From Rhyacophila brunnea (taxonomy: Eukaryota > Arthropoda > Insecta > Trichoptera > Rhyacophilidae), in NCBI GenBank assembly GCA_022495005.1, contig JAGYXB010001608.1, positions 248,001 to 312,000 of the forward strand: a DNA stretch of 64,000 nt, written 5' to 3'. The translations under genes were made by a program, and so were the position numbers. The notes under the pieces were generated by a model, which did not search any database, was not told the origin of the DNA, and was given only the letters and a program-made list of their open reading frames with translations. This document shows, one piece after another, positions 55,745-64,000 of this stretch (the stretch's first letter is position 1; every line of letters begins with the position of its first letter).

Positions 55745-57875
55745 ATGGCGTTAAATGATACCGACGTTTTATGTTTTTTGGGTTATTGGGTGGCAGATAA
55801 TGTAATAACGAAGCAAAGGGTACACAAATACTGGGTGAAACATTGGATAAGGAAACGAACGACATTATCCCACACAAATTTAATACGAGAATTGCGTTTG
55901 CAACCGAGCGATTTCCGCAATTATTTGCGAATGTCGGAGGATGTATACACAGAACCGTATAATTTGGTCTCCCCATTTATTAAAAAAAAAAATACTATGA
56001 TGAGGGAAGCTATTTCTCCTCATGATAGATTATGTGCAACCCTGCGATTTTTGGCTGCCGGCGGAACATTCACTGACTTGCATTATAGAACTGCGATTGG
56101 AAGACAAACTCTGGGCAAGATAATTCCCGAAACTTGCCAAGTCATCATTGACGTTTTGAAAGGAGAATATTTCAAGGTGTGTATTATATTATACGTCATC
56201 TAATAAAGTTGGGCAAATTTACAAATATATCATTAACAAGTAGACATTGGTTGGTCTTATAAAGTCAACGTTTAGTGGATTGTTTTACCTATATAAATCA
56301 TAGACGGCAACATCATAAGAATGGCAGACAAGATGCATTTGAGATAGGTATATATATAGTCACAAATAAGGCCATCGTTGACATGCTAAATATTCAATAG
56401 ACCATTAGAATGCTGTACCTAGCCAGGACTCTCCATATAGGCTGTAAGCAAGCTGCTTAATTATTCCTGTTGAATGTATTGTAATACTAGTCATATTCTT
56501 CGAAAAGCAAGCATGGAATTTGATTTCTAAATGAGGCCACATAATAATATAGGTTTGCTAACATGGCTCAAATACTTACCATTTGTTGTATCGCTTAAGC
56601 TAAGGTTTATAGGCATAAAAACAAACAAAAAAACAAATATTTTTACAAGATATTTATTCATACAAAAACATTAATTTATTATACCGGCTTTTGTACATTT
56701 TTGCTTAATATACGATAAACTGGTTGAGTATGAACAGTAGTTGCTGGCGTTATTTTGTCACTTTGTCCCATAAAGGCAACTTCATGCATCAGCTTCTCGG
56801 CCAGCAATCTTTGTCCCTGTGACATCGATCGTAGTTTCATGGCCATCATTTTGCCAAAAACATCAAATTCATCTTCAGTCTTGCTTAGTTTGTCGGTGAT
56901 TAATTCTAACACTTTGTTGGCGCTATCATTCGATTTTTTTCGTTTGAACGATGGGGGTTCTGGTGCTCTATTGAGATTCGACCTTGGAGTAGTCGACAAC
57001 GTGGATGTTGAAGGCGAATATTCTATCTGTAAATAAAATGTTGATTATTTTTGTTGCAGTTCCCTGATACGCACGAAGAAATGGAGACGATTGCAGAAGA
57101 ATTTAATAGTAAATGGCAATTTCCAAATTGCCTGGGCGCAGTTGATGGGAAACACATTGCAATCGTGCCACCTGCAGGCACCGGCTCCCACTTTTATAAT
57201 TACAAACATTTCCACAGCATTGTTTTGATGGCGATTGCAAATGCTAATTATGAATTTATTTATGTTGATGTTGGAACAAATGGACGTATTTCTGATGGAG
57301 GCGTACTGAGAAAATCTGATTTTTTCAAACGTTTAGACGAAGGCAGATTAAAAATACCTGCACCAAAAAAACCTACTGCTAATTCTGATGCACTGCCATT
57401 TGTTTATATTGGCGATGAAGCCTTTGCATTACGTAACGATTTCATAAAGCCGTATTCACAAAGGCAATTAAATCACAGTAAAAGAATATATAATTATCGG
57501 ACATGCAGAGCCAGGCGAATTATAGAAAATGTTTTTGGCATTTTAGCTGCTAGATTCCGCATTTTTCAAGCTCCAATAAACATGAAAATTGAAAATATCA
57601 ATACAGTTGTATTAGCTTGCTGTGTGCTGCACAACTTTCTTCGACGCAAATCAACACAATATACTTATACTCCTTCTCATGACCTTGATAGGGAAAATCC
57701 TGAGACAGGTTTAATAGAGCTCGGACTGAGGTCACAGGACACCTTAGCGCCTTTGGAAGCAACGACTAATCGGAACTCGACTGCCAATGCTAAGAAAGCG
57801 CGAGGAGATTTCGAAAAATATTTTAATACTACCGGGGCTGTCACATGGCAAGAAAGTATGATAAGCAATAGATAA
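55745..57875 (+). CDS. PIF/Harbinger transposase (HARBI1-like nuclease), 2 exons
   Basis: Exons 55745-56176 and 57060-57875 join in phase 0 (donor 'TTCAAG' then GTGTGTA; acceptor 'TTTTTGTTGCAG') to give 415 residues with no internal stop, about the length of an active family member. The N-terminal third has the helical 'SPHDRLCATLRFLAAGGTFT' segment typical of HARBI1. The DDE_Tnp_4 nuclease motifs are 'LGAVDGKHIAIVPP' (Asp 173), 'YIGDEAFAL' (Asp 263) and 'ARRIIENVFGILAARFRIF' (Glu 300), with 'GRISDGGVL' between them. It cuts and joins DNA at TAA targets, normally together with the MADF/Myb-like partner that binds the ends and brings it into the nucleus. The 883-bp intron contains the last exon of that partner on the other strand. 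Confidence 0.92.
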
Positions 57876-58119
57876 ATTAAACCAATGTACCTAACAATTT
57901 AGTTAAAATGTTTTACCTCAATACAATCTTCGTTGTTTAACGAGTTGGAGTAACTCTCATCAGGAGACGTTTTCCAAATCGTCCACCATGCTGGATATTG
58001 AGCTCGATTCTGTAAAACAAAATGTAAATTGTTAAAATACAACATAATACTCAAACTTGTTTTTATTATCTCTCCCCTAAGTACCCATTCCTTCATACGG
58101 TTAATATTGATATTGGTAT

Positions 58120-58194
58120 AATTGGTGTAATCCAGTATATCGGGTATTTTCAAAATGTGTTTTCCGCTGTATTCCTCATAACCAAACTGTACCA
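58120..58194 (-). mobile_element. half copy of the GGTACTG palindromic family
   Basis: Right-arm sequence 'AATCCAGTATATCGGGTATT', 'TCAAAATGTGTTTTCCGCTG' and 'ATAACCAAACTGTACC'. The left arm is absent. It lies in intron 1 of the MADF gene. Confidence 0.7.
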
Positions 58195-58274
58195 TTAATT
58201 TTGATTGATGATTGACGATTTATTGATTATCTCTGAAGGAACCTAACTCGAGCGATTTTTGATTTTATGATCAT

Positions 58275-58502
58275 TTCTTTTCTTCTTCTTTCGACCATGT
58301 CCGATCATAATATGGACCTCCACGGAGTGGAGGTTTGTATTGACAGATTTTGTTTTTACGAGAAATGGATGTCAGCCACTTGCTCAACATATTAGGTCCA
58401 TCCTCTGACTCATACACAAATTGAAATTCAATGTGTACTTGTCAGACCCAGGATTTGAACCTGGGACCCGACCACGACTCAATAAGCCGCGCTTCCACCG
58501 CC
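58275..58502 (-). mobile_element. tRNA-derived SINE, copy 2
   Basis: Minus-strand relative of 16522-16750 with B box 'GGTTCAAATCC', body 'GTGGCTGACATCCATTTCTC' and an A/G-rich tail ('GAAGAAGAAAAGAAATGAT' region). The palindromic 8-mer ATGATCAT flanks it (58267-58274 and 58503-58510), a likely target duplication. It inserted in intron 1 of the MADF gene. Confidence 0.82.
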
Positions 58503-58510
58503 ATGATCAT

Positions 58511-59084
58511 ACCTATATATTATTATTTCTTACCTACCTCAGCAAAGAATAAATAATTTTATTGTGACTAGAAATGATTCATAGCTGTATGTTTTAATTG
58601 CTTAATAGTAGCTAATCTAATGCGATGTCACTTTCAGAGATACGCCAATGTCATAGTCTGCACGTGTATAATAAATAGCTTTAAAGCATTCCCTCGTACC
58701 TATATATTATTATTATTTATTACCTACCTCGGCAAAGAATAAGAAATTTTATTGTGACTAGAAATGATTCATAGCTGTATGTTTTAATTGCTTAATAGTA
58801 GCTAATCTAATGCGATGTCACTTTCAGAGATACGACAATGTCATAGTCTGCACGTGTATAATACATAGCTTTAAAGCATTCCCTCGTACCTATATATTAT
58901 TATTATTTATTACCTACCTCGGCAAAGAATAAGAAATTTTATTGTGACTAGAAATGATTCATAGCTGTATGTTTTAATTACTTAATAGTAGCTAATCTAA
59001 TGCGATGTCACTTTCAGAGCTAGGTACGACAATTTCATAATCTGCACGTGTATAATAAATAGCTTTAAAGCATTCCTACGTACC
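58511..59084 (-). repeat. three tandem ~190-bp units in the MADF gene intron, abutting the splice donor
   Basis: Units 58511-58697, 58698-58887 and 58888-59084 are nearly identical ('AATTTTATTGTGACTAGAAA', 'TGCGATGTCACTTTCAGAG', 'CTGCACGTGTATAATA'). Each ends at 'AAAGCATTCC..CGTACC'. The last end coincides with the exon 1 donor, so every unit carries a donor-like GGTACG on the minus strand. Confidence 0.88.
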
Positions 59085-60329
59085 TTCCATTTGGTCGTTC
59101 AAGAACTCCAAATTTTATAGTACCACAGTTTGGGTAGATAAACTGCGTCTGTGCCGGCTCCGCTTCGATATGATGTCCTTACTTTATTTCTCTCCTTTCT
59201 GTAACCCGACCTCAATGTCTGTATTTTCTTTTTAACATCGTCGACCCTTGCCTGCGGCTCCACCTTGATTAAAATCTCAAAAAGTTCCGCATACGCCAAG
59301 GACTTGGCATCACGATTCTTGTATAGTGGGCTGGTCGTCTTCCACAACGATGGGTTGTCTTTAAAACAACTAATAAAATCTTCCAAGAAACTTTTCGAAT
59401 GCACTCGTAGATCTACCATTGTTGTTACCGATGTGAGATGTCCGAACACTTTGAATGACAGTAAAATAATGATGGCGCTGTCGTCCGTCGGCATAGATAT
59501 AAATAATGTGACGGTAAAGCGTGGTGAACGTACGAATTTCAGCGGCTCGGCGAGTAAAATATCAAACATGTTTGAAATCCAACGAGCCTAGTCTGCGGAT
59601 TAAAAAGTCCGCAGACCTGGGGTGCTCCACGCGAAAAAAAAGTCCGAAGACTGTAAATCGTCTGACTTGCGTGCCAATGGAGCGCCGGCATAAGAGTACA
59701 AATAAATGAGTAATTATATGGAAATTGTTGTCTTTTACTGTATTTTTTTTAAAAATCCAGTGTGTCCCAGTCGATTCACTGTCACCCATGTATTGATCCA
59801 AAGTGACCCATTCCCAGGTCACAGTGGATCATTCCCATTTTTTTTAAAGTGGTTATAATTTGTAAGTTTAGGTAATACTCGCCAATAAAAGCCCTTTTCT
59901 TTGAAGATTAGATACTCATATTATGATTTAATTTCAGAGATTAATTATTTGGCCATAAAATTTGGAATTGCAAGACTTGAGAAAAAAAGTGATTCACTGT
60001 GACCCACTCTCCCCTACGTGTGCGGCAAACTTCGAATGTGTTTGTAATTTTGTGTATTTTATGTTTGTGTATCACGCATTGTCAGCCATATTTGCCGGCC
60101 TTTCTGATTGCCGTGATTTGTACACATCTTCCTTCCTGTCTTTTTTTATTCGTAGAAACAAACAGTATTTTTTATTAGTTATATGAAGTTGGCCTTGAAT
60201 AAGTAATAATAAAATAATACACAATTAAAAGATTTTGAAATAGAAAAAAACACATTTCCAAGCTTTCAGCCGTGCTCACTCATGAATGTCATTCGTCATT
60301 TAGATAAGTATATACACATTTTGATATTA

Positions 60330-61629
60330 CGAGGGTGGGTCAATAATTCCTTAGAAAAAAGCATTAAAACAGTTTTTATTTTTGTATTTTTTTTTATTTC
60401 TCAACATAATCTCCTTGGAGCTCAATACACTTGGTTAGACGTTTCTCAATTTTTTTTAAACCATCAGAAAAATAAGTTTTCGGAAGGTCCTCAAAATAAG
60501 CATTTGTCCGATCGATGACTTCTTCATTTGAAAAAAACGTTGTCCACTTAGCCATTTTTTTAAGTTTGGGAAAAGGAAAAAGTCACTGGGGCTAAATCTG
60601 GCGAATACGGTGGGTGGTCGACCAATTCGAACTTCAATTTTTCAATTTTAGCCATTGATCGTAAACATGTGTGAACACGGGCATTGTCCTGATGAAAGAG
60701 GATTTTTTTTCCTGTTTAAATGAGGCCGTTTTTCTTCAATTTGGTTTTTTAGCTGGTCCAATAAAGATGCATAATAATTCCCTGTTATTGTTTTTCCTTT
60801 TTCCAAATAGTCAACGAAAATAATTTCACGTGCATCCCAAAATACAGTAGCCATAACCTTACCAGCTGATTTTACGGTTTCGCCTTCTTTGGACATGGTT
60901 CGCCTTTCGCAATCCACTGCTTTGACTGTTCTTTCGTCTCGGGAGTATAGTGGTGTATCCATGTTTCATCTACAGTCACAAAGCGACGAAAAATTCATCC
61001 GGATTGCGTTGCATGAGCGACAACAGGGCTTTAGAGGCCACCACCCTATTGCGTTTATTGTCGACTGTGAGCAAACGCAGCACCCATCTTGCAGAAACTT
61101 TTTTCATGCCCAATTTGTCATATAAAATAGAAATGACGCTACCTTTTGAGATCCCTGTAACCTCAATTATCTCACTCAACTTTAATCTTCGGTCACTTAA
61201 CACCATATCGTGGATTTTATTGATCATTTCTGGTGTAGTCACCTCTACAGGATGTCCTGAGCGTGGTTCATTCTTTGTTGATGTACGACCACGTTTAAAT
61301 TAATTTAACCAGTTATAAATAGTTGCAAGTGAAGGAGCAGATATGCCGTGAACTAAATCCAACTCATTTTTAATTTCCTTTGCTGTTAACCCTTTTATAT
61401 TAAAATGTTTAATAACAGCTCTAAACTCAATTTTCTCCATTTTCCATTTTTCCATTTTCCACAAGCAAATTTTTTTTTTAAATGTACGAGAAACACACAA
61501 CAACCCGACCAATCTGATTGAAACTTCGCAGCATACTGAATCAGTAGTGCCGCTGCATGAAAACAAACCGCTTACAGTACTAGTCGCGCCACCTGTCGGC
61601 TTTTCTAAGGACTTATTGACCCACCCTCG
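60330..61629 (-). mobile_element. mariner element, full length, inactive
   Basis: The ends 'CGAGGGTGGGTCAATAATTC' and 'TTATTGACCCACCCTCG' are inverted repeats with TA on both sides (60328-60329 and 61630-61631). At exactly 1300 bp it has the normal size of a complete mariner. The transposase is on the minus strand. Confidence 0.95.
60394..61440 (-). pseudogene. mariner transposase with a stop and frameshifts
   Basis: Read from 61440 the frame starts 'MEKIEFRAVIKHFNIKG', then hits an in-frame TAA after 'IYNWLN' (about 61301) that separates it from 'FKRGRTS'. It continues with 'EVTGISKGSVISILYDKLGM' and 'KVSARWVLRLLT'. A one-base shift near 60996 breaks 'DEFF' from 'RRFVTVDETWIHHYTP'. Further on 'VFWDAREIIFVDYL', 'HQDNARVH' and 'YSPDLAPSDFFLF' are visible in more than one frame. 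The catalytic Asp residues of the D,D34D type (VDETW, HQDN, SPDLAPSD) are all still encoded. Total span of about 349 codons equals a full-length enzyme. Inactive as it stands. Confidence 0.93.
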
Positions 61630-61720
61630 TATCTTGTAAAGTGCGAATGTAATGTTTTCAAATAATTGATATGGATAATTATACCATCGTATTATTTTCT
61701 CGAAATCATAAACATACTAT

Positions 61721-62036
61721 AATGAAAGGAGTTTTACCTACCATTAAAACTCTTATTATTCTTGTTGACTCTGAAGTCCCTTGAGATGTTGATCGTATTT
61801 TTGCCTTGTGTTCTTCTGCGCTGGCCCCTTTTTACCCCTTTTTCTTCTCGATTATTTACCTCTCTGGTTGTTCATCTTGTTTTTTACCGGCTGGCAGGAC
61901 TGACGCTTGTATCGCGGCGTGCTTTGTCTTTGGTATTCAATTTGATATGTCTCAAGGAAACCAGGTAGGTGTTCTCTGGACTTCAGAGTCAACAAGAATA
62001 ATAAGAGTTTTAATGGTAGGTAAAACTCTTTTCATT
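61721..62036. repeat. 59-bp inverted repeats at the 3' end of the DIRS-like element
   Basis: Arms 61721-61779 ('AATGAAAGGAGTTTTACCTA' ... 'TTGACTCTGAAGTCC') and 61978-62036 are inverse copies with one mismatch. A further direct copy of 'TTGACTCTGAAGTCCCTTGA' follows at about 62043. Combined inverted and direct repeats next to the recombinase gene are the terminal and internal-complementary-region layout of DIRS retrotransposons. Confidence 0.75.
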
Positions 62037-62137
62037 ATTCGCTATTGACTCTGAAGTCCCTTGAGATATCTGTTTGTTATCACCTGGTAAACCAAGATAG
62101 ATCCTGCAAGATAAGGTGGATGAACCTAACATGAGAA

Positions 62138-63529
62138 TCAGGTATAACATCTCCTTGCTTTTAGGCTCAGTGTACCGGGCTGAATAGAGGTCAACATATT
62201 TTGTTCCCCCGCTGTAGAAGTCTGTGTGTCTATCGGTCTCTGGTAAAATGTCTTAAAAGTAGCTTCTTGGCGCCAATTACCTCTCTGCAGGATGTCATCT
62301 ATGGGGTAGTTCTCTAACCAATTTAGAGAGGCGACTGCTGATCGAGTACTGCCTGGTGATTCCTGTACCCCTGCATCAGCGAGTACTGACTTCACCCGAT
62401 TTCCAATGACTGCTCGAGTCGCAGGTTTTGGGGGGCCTCTTGACGAGATAAATAATGCCGGAATTTTACCACCCTCTTCTCTTCTCTCATTGGAAACGCA
62501 GATAAGTTTTCGTAGCCAAAAAACTGGATCGATGTTTTGGCAACTGGAAGCGCTTAATTTCCAACCAGATTGGCGGTGCCTTGATGTGTCCGTCTTGGAA
62601 CCAAACACTGGCCATAGAATTATATGGTCGCCATTATCGACTAGGCCATTATCCGCTATACTGAGTAGGGTAAGGTCATGAACCCGTCGTCCCGATGCGA
62701 GTAATAATAGTATAGCTGTTCTGCGTGAAACCTCATATAGGTTGTATACTAGTGGTGTTGTTTTCTTGAGGTAGTCCACGATTATTCTAGGATCCCAAAT
62801 CGGTGGTTTTGTAGGTCTAGTCTTGCGGGTGGATATGGCTTTTAACATATGACGCACTACTATATTACTGCTGATGTCTTTACTGATCATAGGTTTGCAA
62901 AAGGTAGCTACGGCTGACTTATGTACAAGAATAGTGTTATATGAAAGACCTTCCTTATTGTATAAGTGACCCAGGTATCTAGCCACTTCAATCGGCTCGG
63001 GGGTATTATAGCTTATCGTGTTGGCCATGCACCATGTCTTCCATTTGTCCCATGCCGGTCTATAAGTCTTCAAAATGGATGGTCGCCAGCCAGAAGTGAG
63101 AAGTGATCTGTCCTCTACCGACCAGCTAGAAACTAACTCTGCCCACCCAAAATTATCCATAACTGGAGTGATAGGTCCCGGACTTGTGGAGGTGGATGGT
63201 TTATCACTGTATCCACTAGAAATGACTCCAAGTGCGGGATCGGGTAGGGGGGTTCCAGTGATATCTGCTGTAGGTCTGCGCTCCAAAAACACTTCTTCCA
63301 CCATGGGGCCACTAGTAAATATTTTCCCCTTGCCATGTTCAGGTGTGCCAATACTTGTGGAATTAGATTCGGTGGCGGGAATATCCAGGCTAGTTTGAAG
63401 TCCCACTGTCGACTGAAGGCATCGTGGAACAGTGCAAGAGCATCGTTCGGATTTCGTGAGGCATAGCGTCGCTATAGAATTTGTTTCCCGAATAGACCAA
63501 ATGTCAATTTTACAGGAGACGAAAAACAA
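62138..63529 (-). CDS. tyrosine recombinase (integrase) of a DIRS-like element
   Basis: A 463-codon frame. The recombinase proper starts at about residue 140: 'TSGWRPSILKTYRPAWDKWK' (SAM-like core-binding domain), then the catalytic domain. It has Arg in 'LLLASGRRVHDLTLL', the second box 'GSTRSAVASLNWL' (Arg present, Gly where many tyrosine recombinases have His), Trp in 'RGNWRQEATF' and the nucleophile Tyr in 'FKTFYQRP'. These enzymes insert circular DIRS cDNA without target duplication. The first ~130 codons overlap, in another frame, the end of the RNase H domain, so the true start is probably internal; ATG at about 63162 ('MDNFGWAEL') is possible. The frame is uninterrupted, which suggests recent activity even though the element is truncated. 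Confidence 0.85.
   Translation of the reverse strand: MFFVSCKIDIWSIRETNSIATLCLTKSERCSCTVPRCLQSTVGLQTSLDIPATESNSTSIGTPEHGKGKIFTSGPMVEEVFLERRPTADITGTPLPDPALGVISSGYSDKPSTSTSPGPITPVMDNFGWAELVSSWSVEDRSLLTSGWRPSILKTYRPAWDKWKTWCMANTISYNTPEPIEVARYLGHLYNKEGLSYNTILVHKSAVATFCKPMISKDISSNIVVRHMLKAISTRKTRPTKPPIWDPRIIVDYLKKTTPLVYNLYEVSRRTAILLLLASGRRVHDLTLLSIADNGLVDNGDHIILWPVFGSKTDTSRHRQSGWKLSASSCQNIDPVFWLRKLICVSNERREEGGKIPALFISSRGPPKPATRAVIGNRVKSVLADAGVQESPGSTRSAVASLNWLENYPIDDILQRGNWRQEATFKTFYQRPIDTQTSTAGEQNMLTSIQPGTLSLKARRCYT
63133..63470 (-). pseudogene. C-terminal end of the DIRS RT/RNase H frame
   Basis: In a second minus-strand frame the sequence reads 'DALALFHDAFSRQWDF', 'LAWIFPPPNLIPQVLAHLNM' and 'ARGKYLLVAPWWKKCFW'. 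These are the conserved end of DIRS/Pao-type RNase H regions (FPP..LI..VL, followed by LVAP.W). It overlaps the recombinase frame, as is usual in DIRS elements. Confidence 0.65.
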
Positions 63530-63530
63530 A

Positions 63531-64000
63531 TTTCATTGTCGTATATTTAAATATCAGTAGATGTATCAATCATTCTTTCTACATTGTATGATTGCAACAT
63601 TATCTAAGAATAGATTCCAAGAATAATATACTGGTATAAATCATTAAATGCACAGAAAATGCGTTTTATTTACAAGTACTCACTGTGGATATTCGGGATT
63701 TTTTTAGCGCTCTCTCAGAATAATGGATATTCGGGACAAAACATGGACATTCGGGATTTAAGACCGTAGCGTATTGCTGCACGGCCCACGGATTACTGAG
63801 TGGTCAAAAAGTACGCGCGTCAAATGTTATATTTATTTACACGATAATTGTTAGTAATTACTTCTACTATTTAAATACTTAATGATCATAATTACCCAAG
63901 TTCGTATGTAATAATAGCATGCGGCAATCGCTTTTTCGGGTTTTTTCAGATTAAGTAATAAAATAGTTTTTAAGTAATTAACTATTTTTTTATTGAACGA
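63531..64000. other. AT-rich DNA, no gene seen
   Basis: Only a short reiterated motif stands out: 'GATATTCGGGA' or 'GACATTCGGGA' occurs three times between about 63688 and 63760. Confidence 0.4.

Larger units (their letters stand above)
56679..59419 (-). pseudogene. MADF-domain partner protein of PIF/Harbinger, frameshifted in this copy
   Basis: Exon 1 (59419-59084) encodes a MADF domain: 'FLEDFISCFKDNPSLWK', 'AYAELFEILIKVEPQARVDD', 'VKKKIQTLRSGYRKERNKVR' and 'YLPKLWYYK'. Directly after 'WYYK' one base is out of register. The expected continuation 'FLNDQME' is in another frame, and the direct frame stops at about 59099. Exon 2 (58009-57917) and exon 3 (57026-56679) follow with good splice sites. 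Exon 3 ends in a helical 'KVLELITDKLSKTEDEFDVF' and 'QRLLAEKLMHEVAF' segment that fits the BESS-like interaction tail. In the family this protein binds element ends and partners the transposase. The shift means this copy probably makes only the MADF part. Exon 3 lies within the transposase intron. Confidence 0.75.
55570..59690 (+). mobile_element. PIF/Harbinger transposon, apparently complete, with both genes
   Basis: The ends 'TGCCAGCGCTCCATTGGCGA' and 'GCCAATGGAGCGCCGGCA' are inverted repeats. The similarity extends inward with 'AGTC.GACGA' motifs. TAA flanks both sides (55567-55569 and 59691-59693), the PIF/Harbinger target. It encodes the HARBI1-type transposase on the plus strand and the MADF-domain partner on the minus strand. 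Later insertions are a SINE and a 190-bp tandem repeat, both in an intron of the MADF gene. Confidence 0.93.
54975..60006 (+). mobile_element. pogo/Tigger-like remnant split by a PIF/Harbinger element
   Basis: The left end 'TGGGTCACAGTGAATCA' is mirrored at the right by 'TGATTCACTGTGACCCA'. Subterminal 'GGTCACAGTGGAT' copies lie near both ends (about 55003 and 59818). The left flank has a short pogo-type protein start (55068). The intervening 4.1 kb is the PIF/Harbinger element at 55570-59690, so the host element retains only about 0.6 kb and 0.3 kb. Its own target duplication is not resolved. Confidence 0.6.
61721..63530 (-). mobile_element. DIRS-like tyrosine-recombinase retrotransposon, 5' truncated
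   Basis: The minus strand carries the end of the RT/RNase H frame (about 63470-63230), the overlapping tyrosine recombinase ORF and the terminal inverted repeats. Nothing upstream of the RNase H end is present in the remaining window, so the 5' portion (gag, RT) is missing or truncated at about 63530. Confidence 0.82.

Noticed and set aside
62406..63398. Plus-strand frames of 91 and 107 codons
   Set aside because: Antisense shadows of the tyrosine recombinase.

Overview
The window is nuclear DNA from an insect-like animal. It is AT-rich, has spliceosomal introns with ordinary GT..AG junctions, and contains perfect TTAGG runs (the common insect telomere motif). One gene reads as an insect fringe-connection/SLC35D nucleotide-sugar transporter. 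The transposon mix (RTE, mariner, pogo/Tigger, PIF/Harbinger with a MADF partner, piggyBac, DIRS, hAT) is typical of insects. I cannot decide between orders: the tandem tails built on a 'CCAGCAGTGGATTG..TGATGATGATG' core recall Lepidoptera, but similar RTE-type tails occur elsewhere.

Only two host protein genes are convincing. (1) A minus-strand, four-exon gene (coding span 37912 to 23530) encodes a 495-residue adaptor with a long proline-rich, DPF-containing N-terminal half and two C-terminal SH3 domains. All splice phases agree, and its three introns hold MITEs and a 1.4 kb fold-back element. (2) A single-exon plus-strand SLC35D transporter (41477-42529) lies upstream of it, on the opposite strand, with an inverted LTR pair between them.

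Region by region. 0.9-3.4 kb: hAT-type remnants, including a BED-finger reading frame beside the arm of a MITE family, and other MITEs. 4.2-10.4 kb: a broken RTE-clade LINE split by a 2.95 kb GC-rich non-autonomous LTR retrotransposon with a 4-bp target duplication. 10.5-13 kb: a tandem-repeat block interrupted by a solo LTR. 14-19 kb: MITEs, a tRNA-derived SINE and a TTAGG-bearing palindrome. 19-23.5 kb: AT-rich DNA that may be 3' UTR or intergenic. 23.5-38 kb: the SH3 gene. 39.7-40.6 kb: two head-to-head LTRs sharing one target duplication. 41.5-42.7 kb: the transporter. 44.1-61.7 kb: a nested transposon cluster: a CAGTGGCGC-ended element holding a pogo/Tigger-like element; an unclassified DNA transposon holding a MITE; a TAA-flanked element holding piggyBac exons and a second copy of the 10.5 kb repeat block; a pogo-like remnant holding an apparently autonomous PIF/Harbinger element; and a mariner. 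61.7-63.5 kb: a 5'-truncated DIRS-like element with inverted repeats and a tyrosine recombinase.

The main interest is structural: nested insertions can be proven from restored reading frames, paralogous empty sites and target duplications. The best-preserved mobile unit is the PIF/Harbinger element at 55570-59690. Its transposase reading frame is intact and spliced, and the last exon of its antisense MADF partner gene lies inside the transposase intron.
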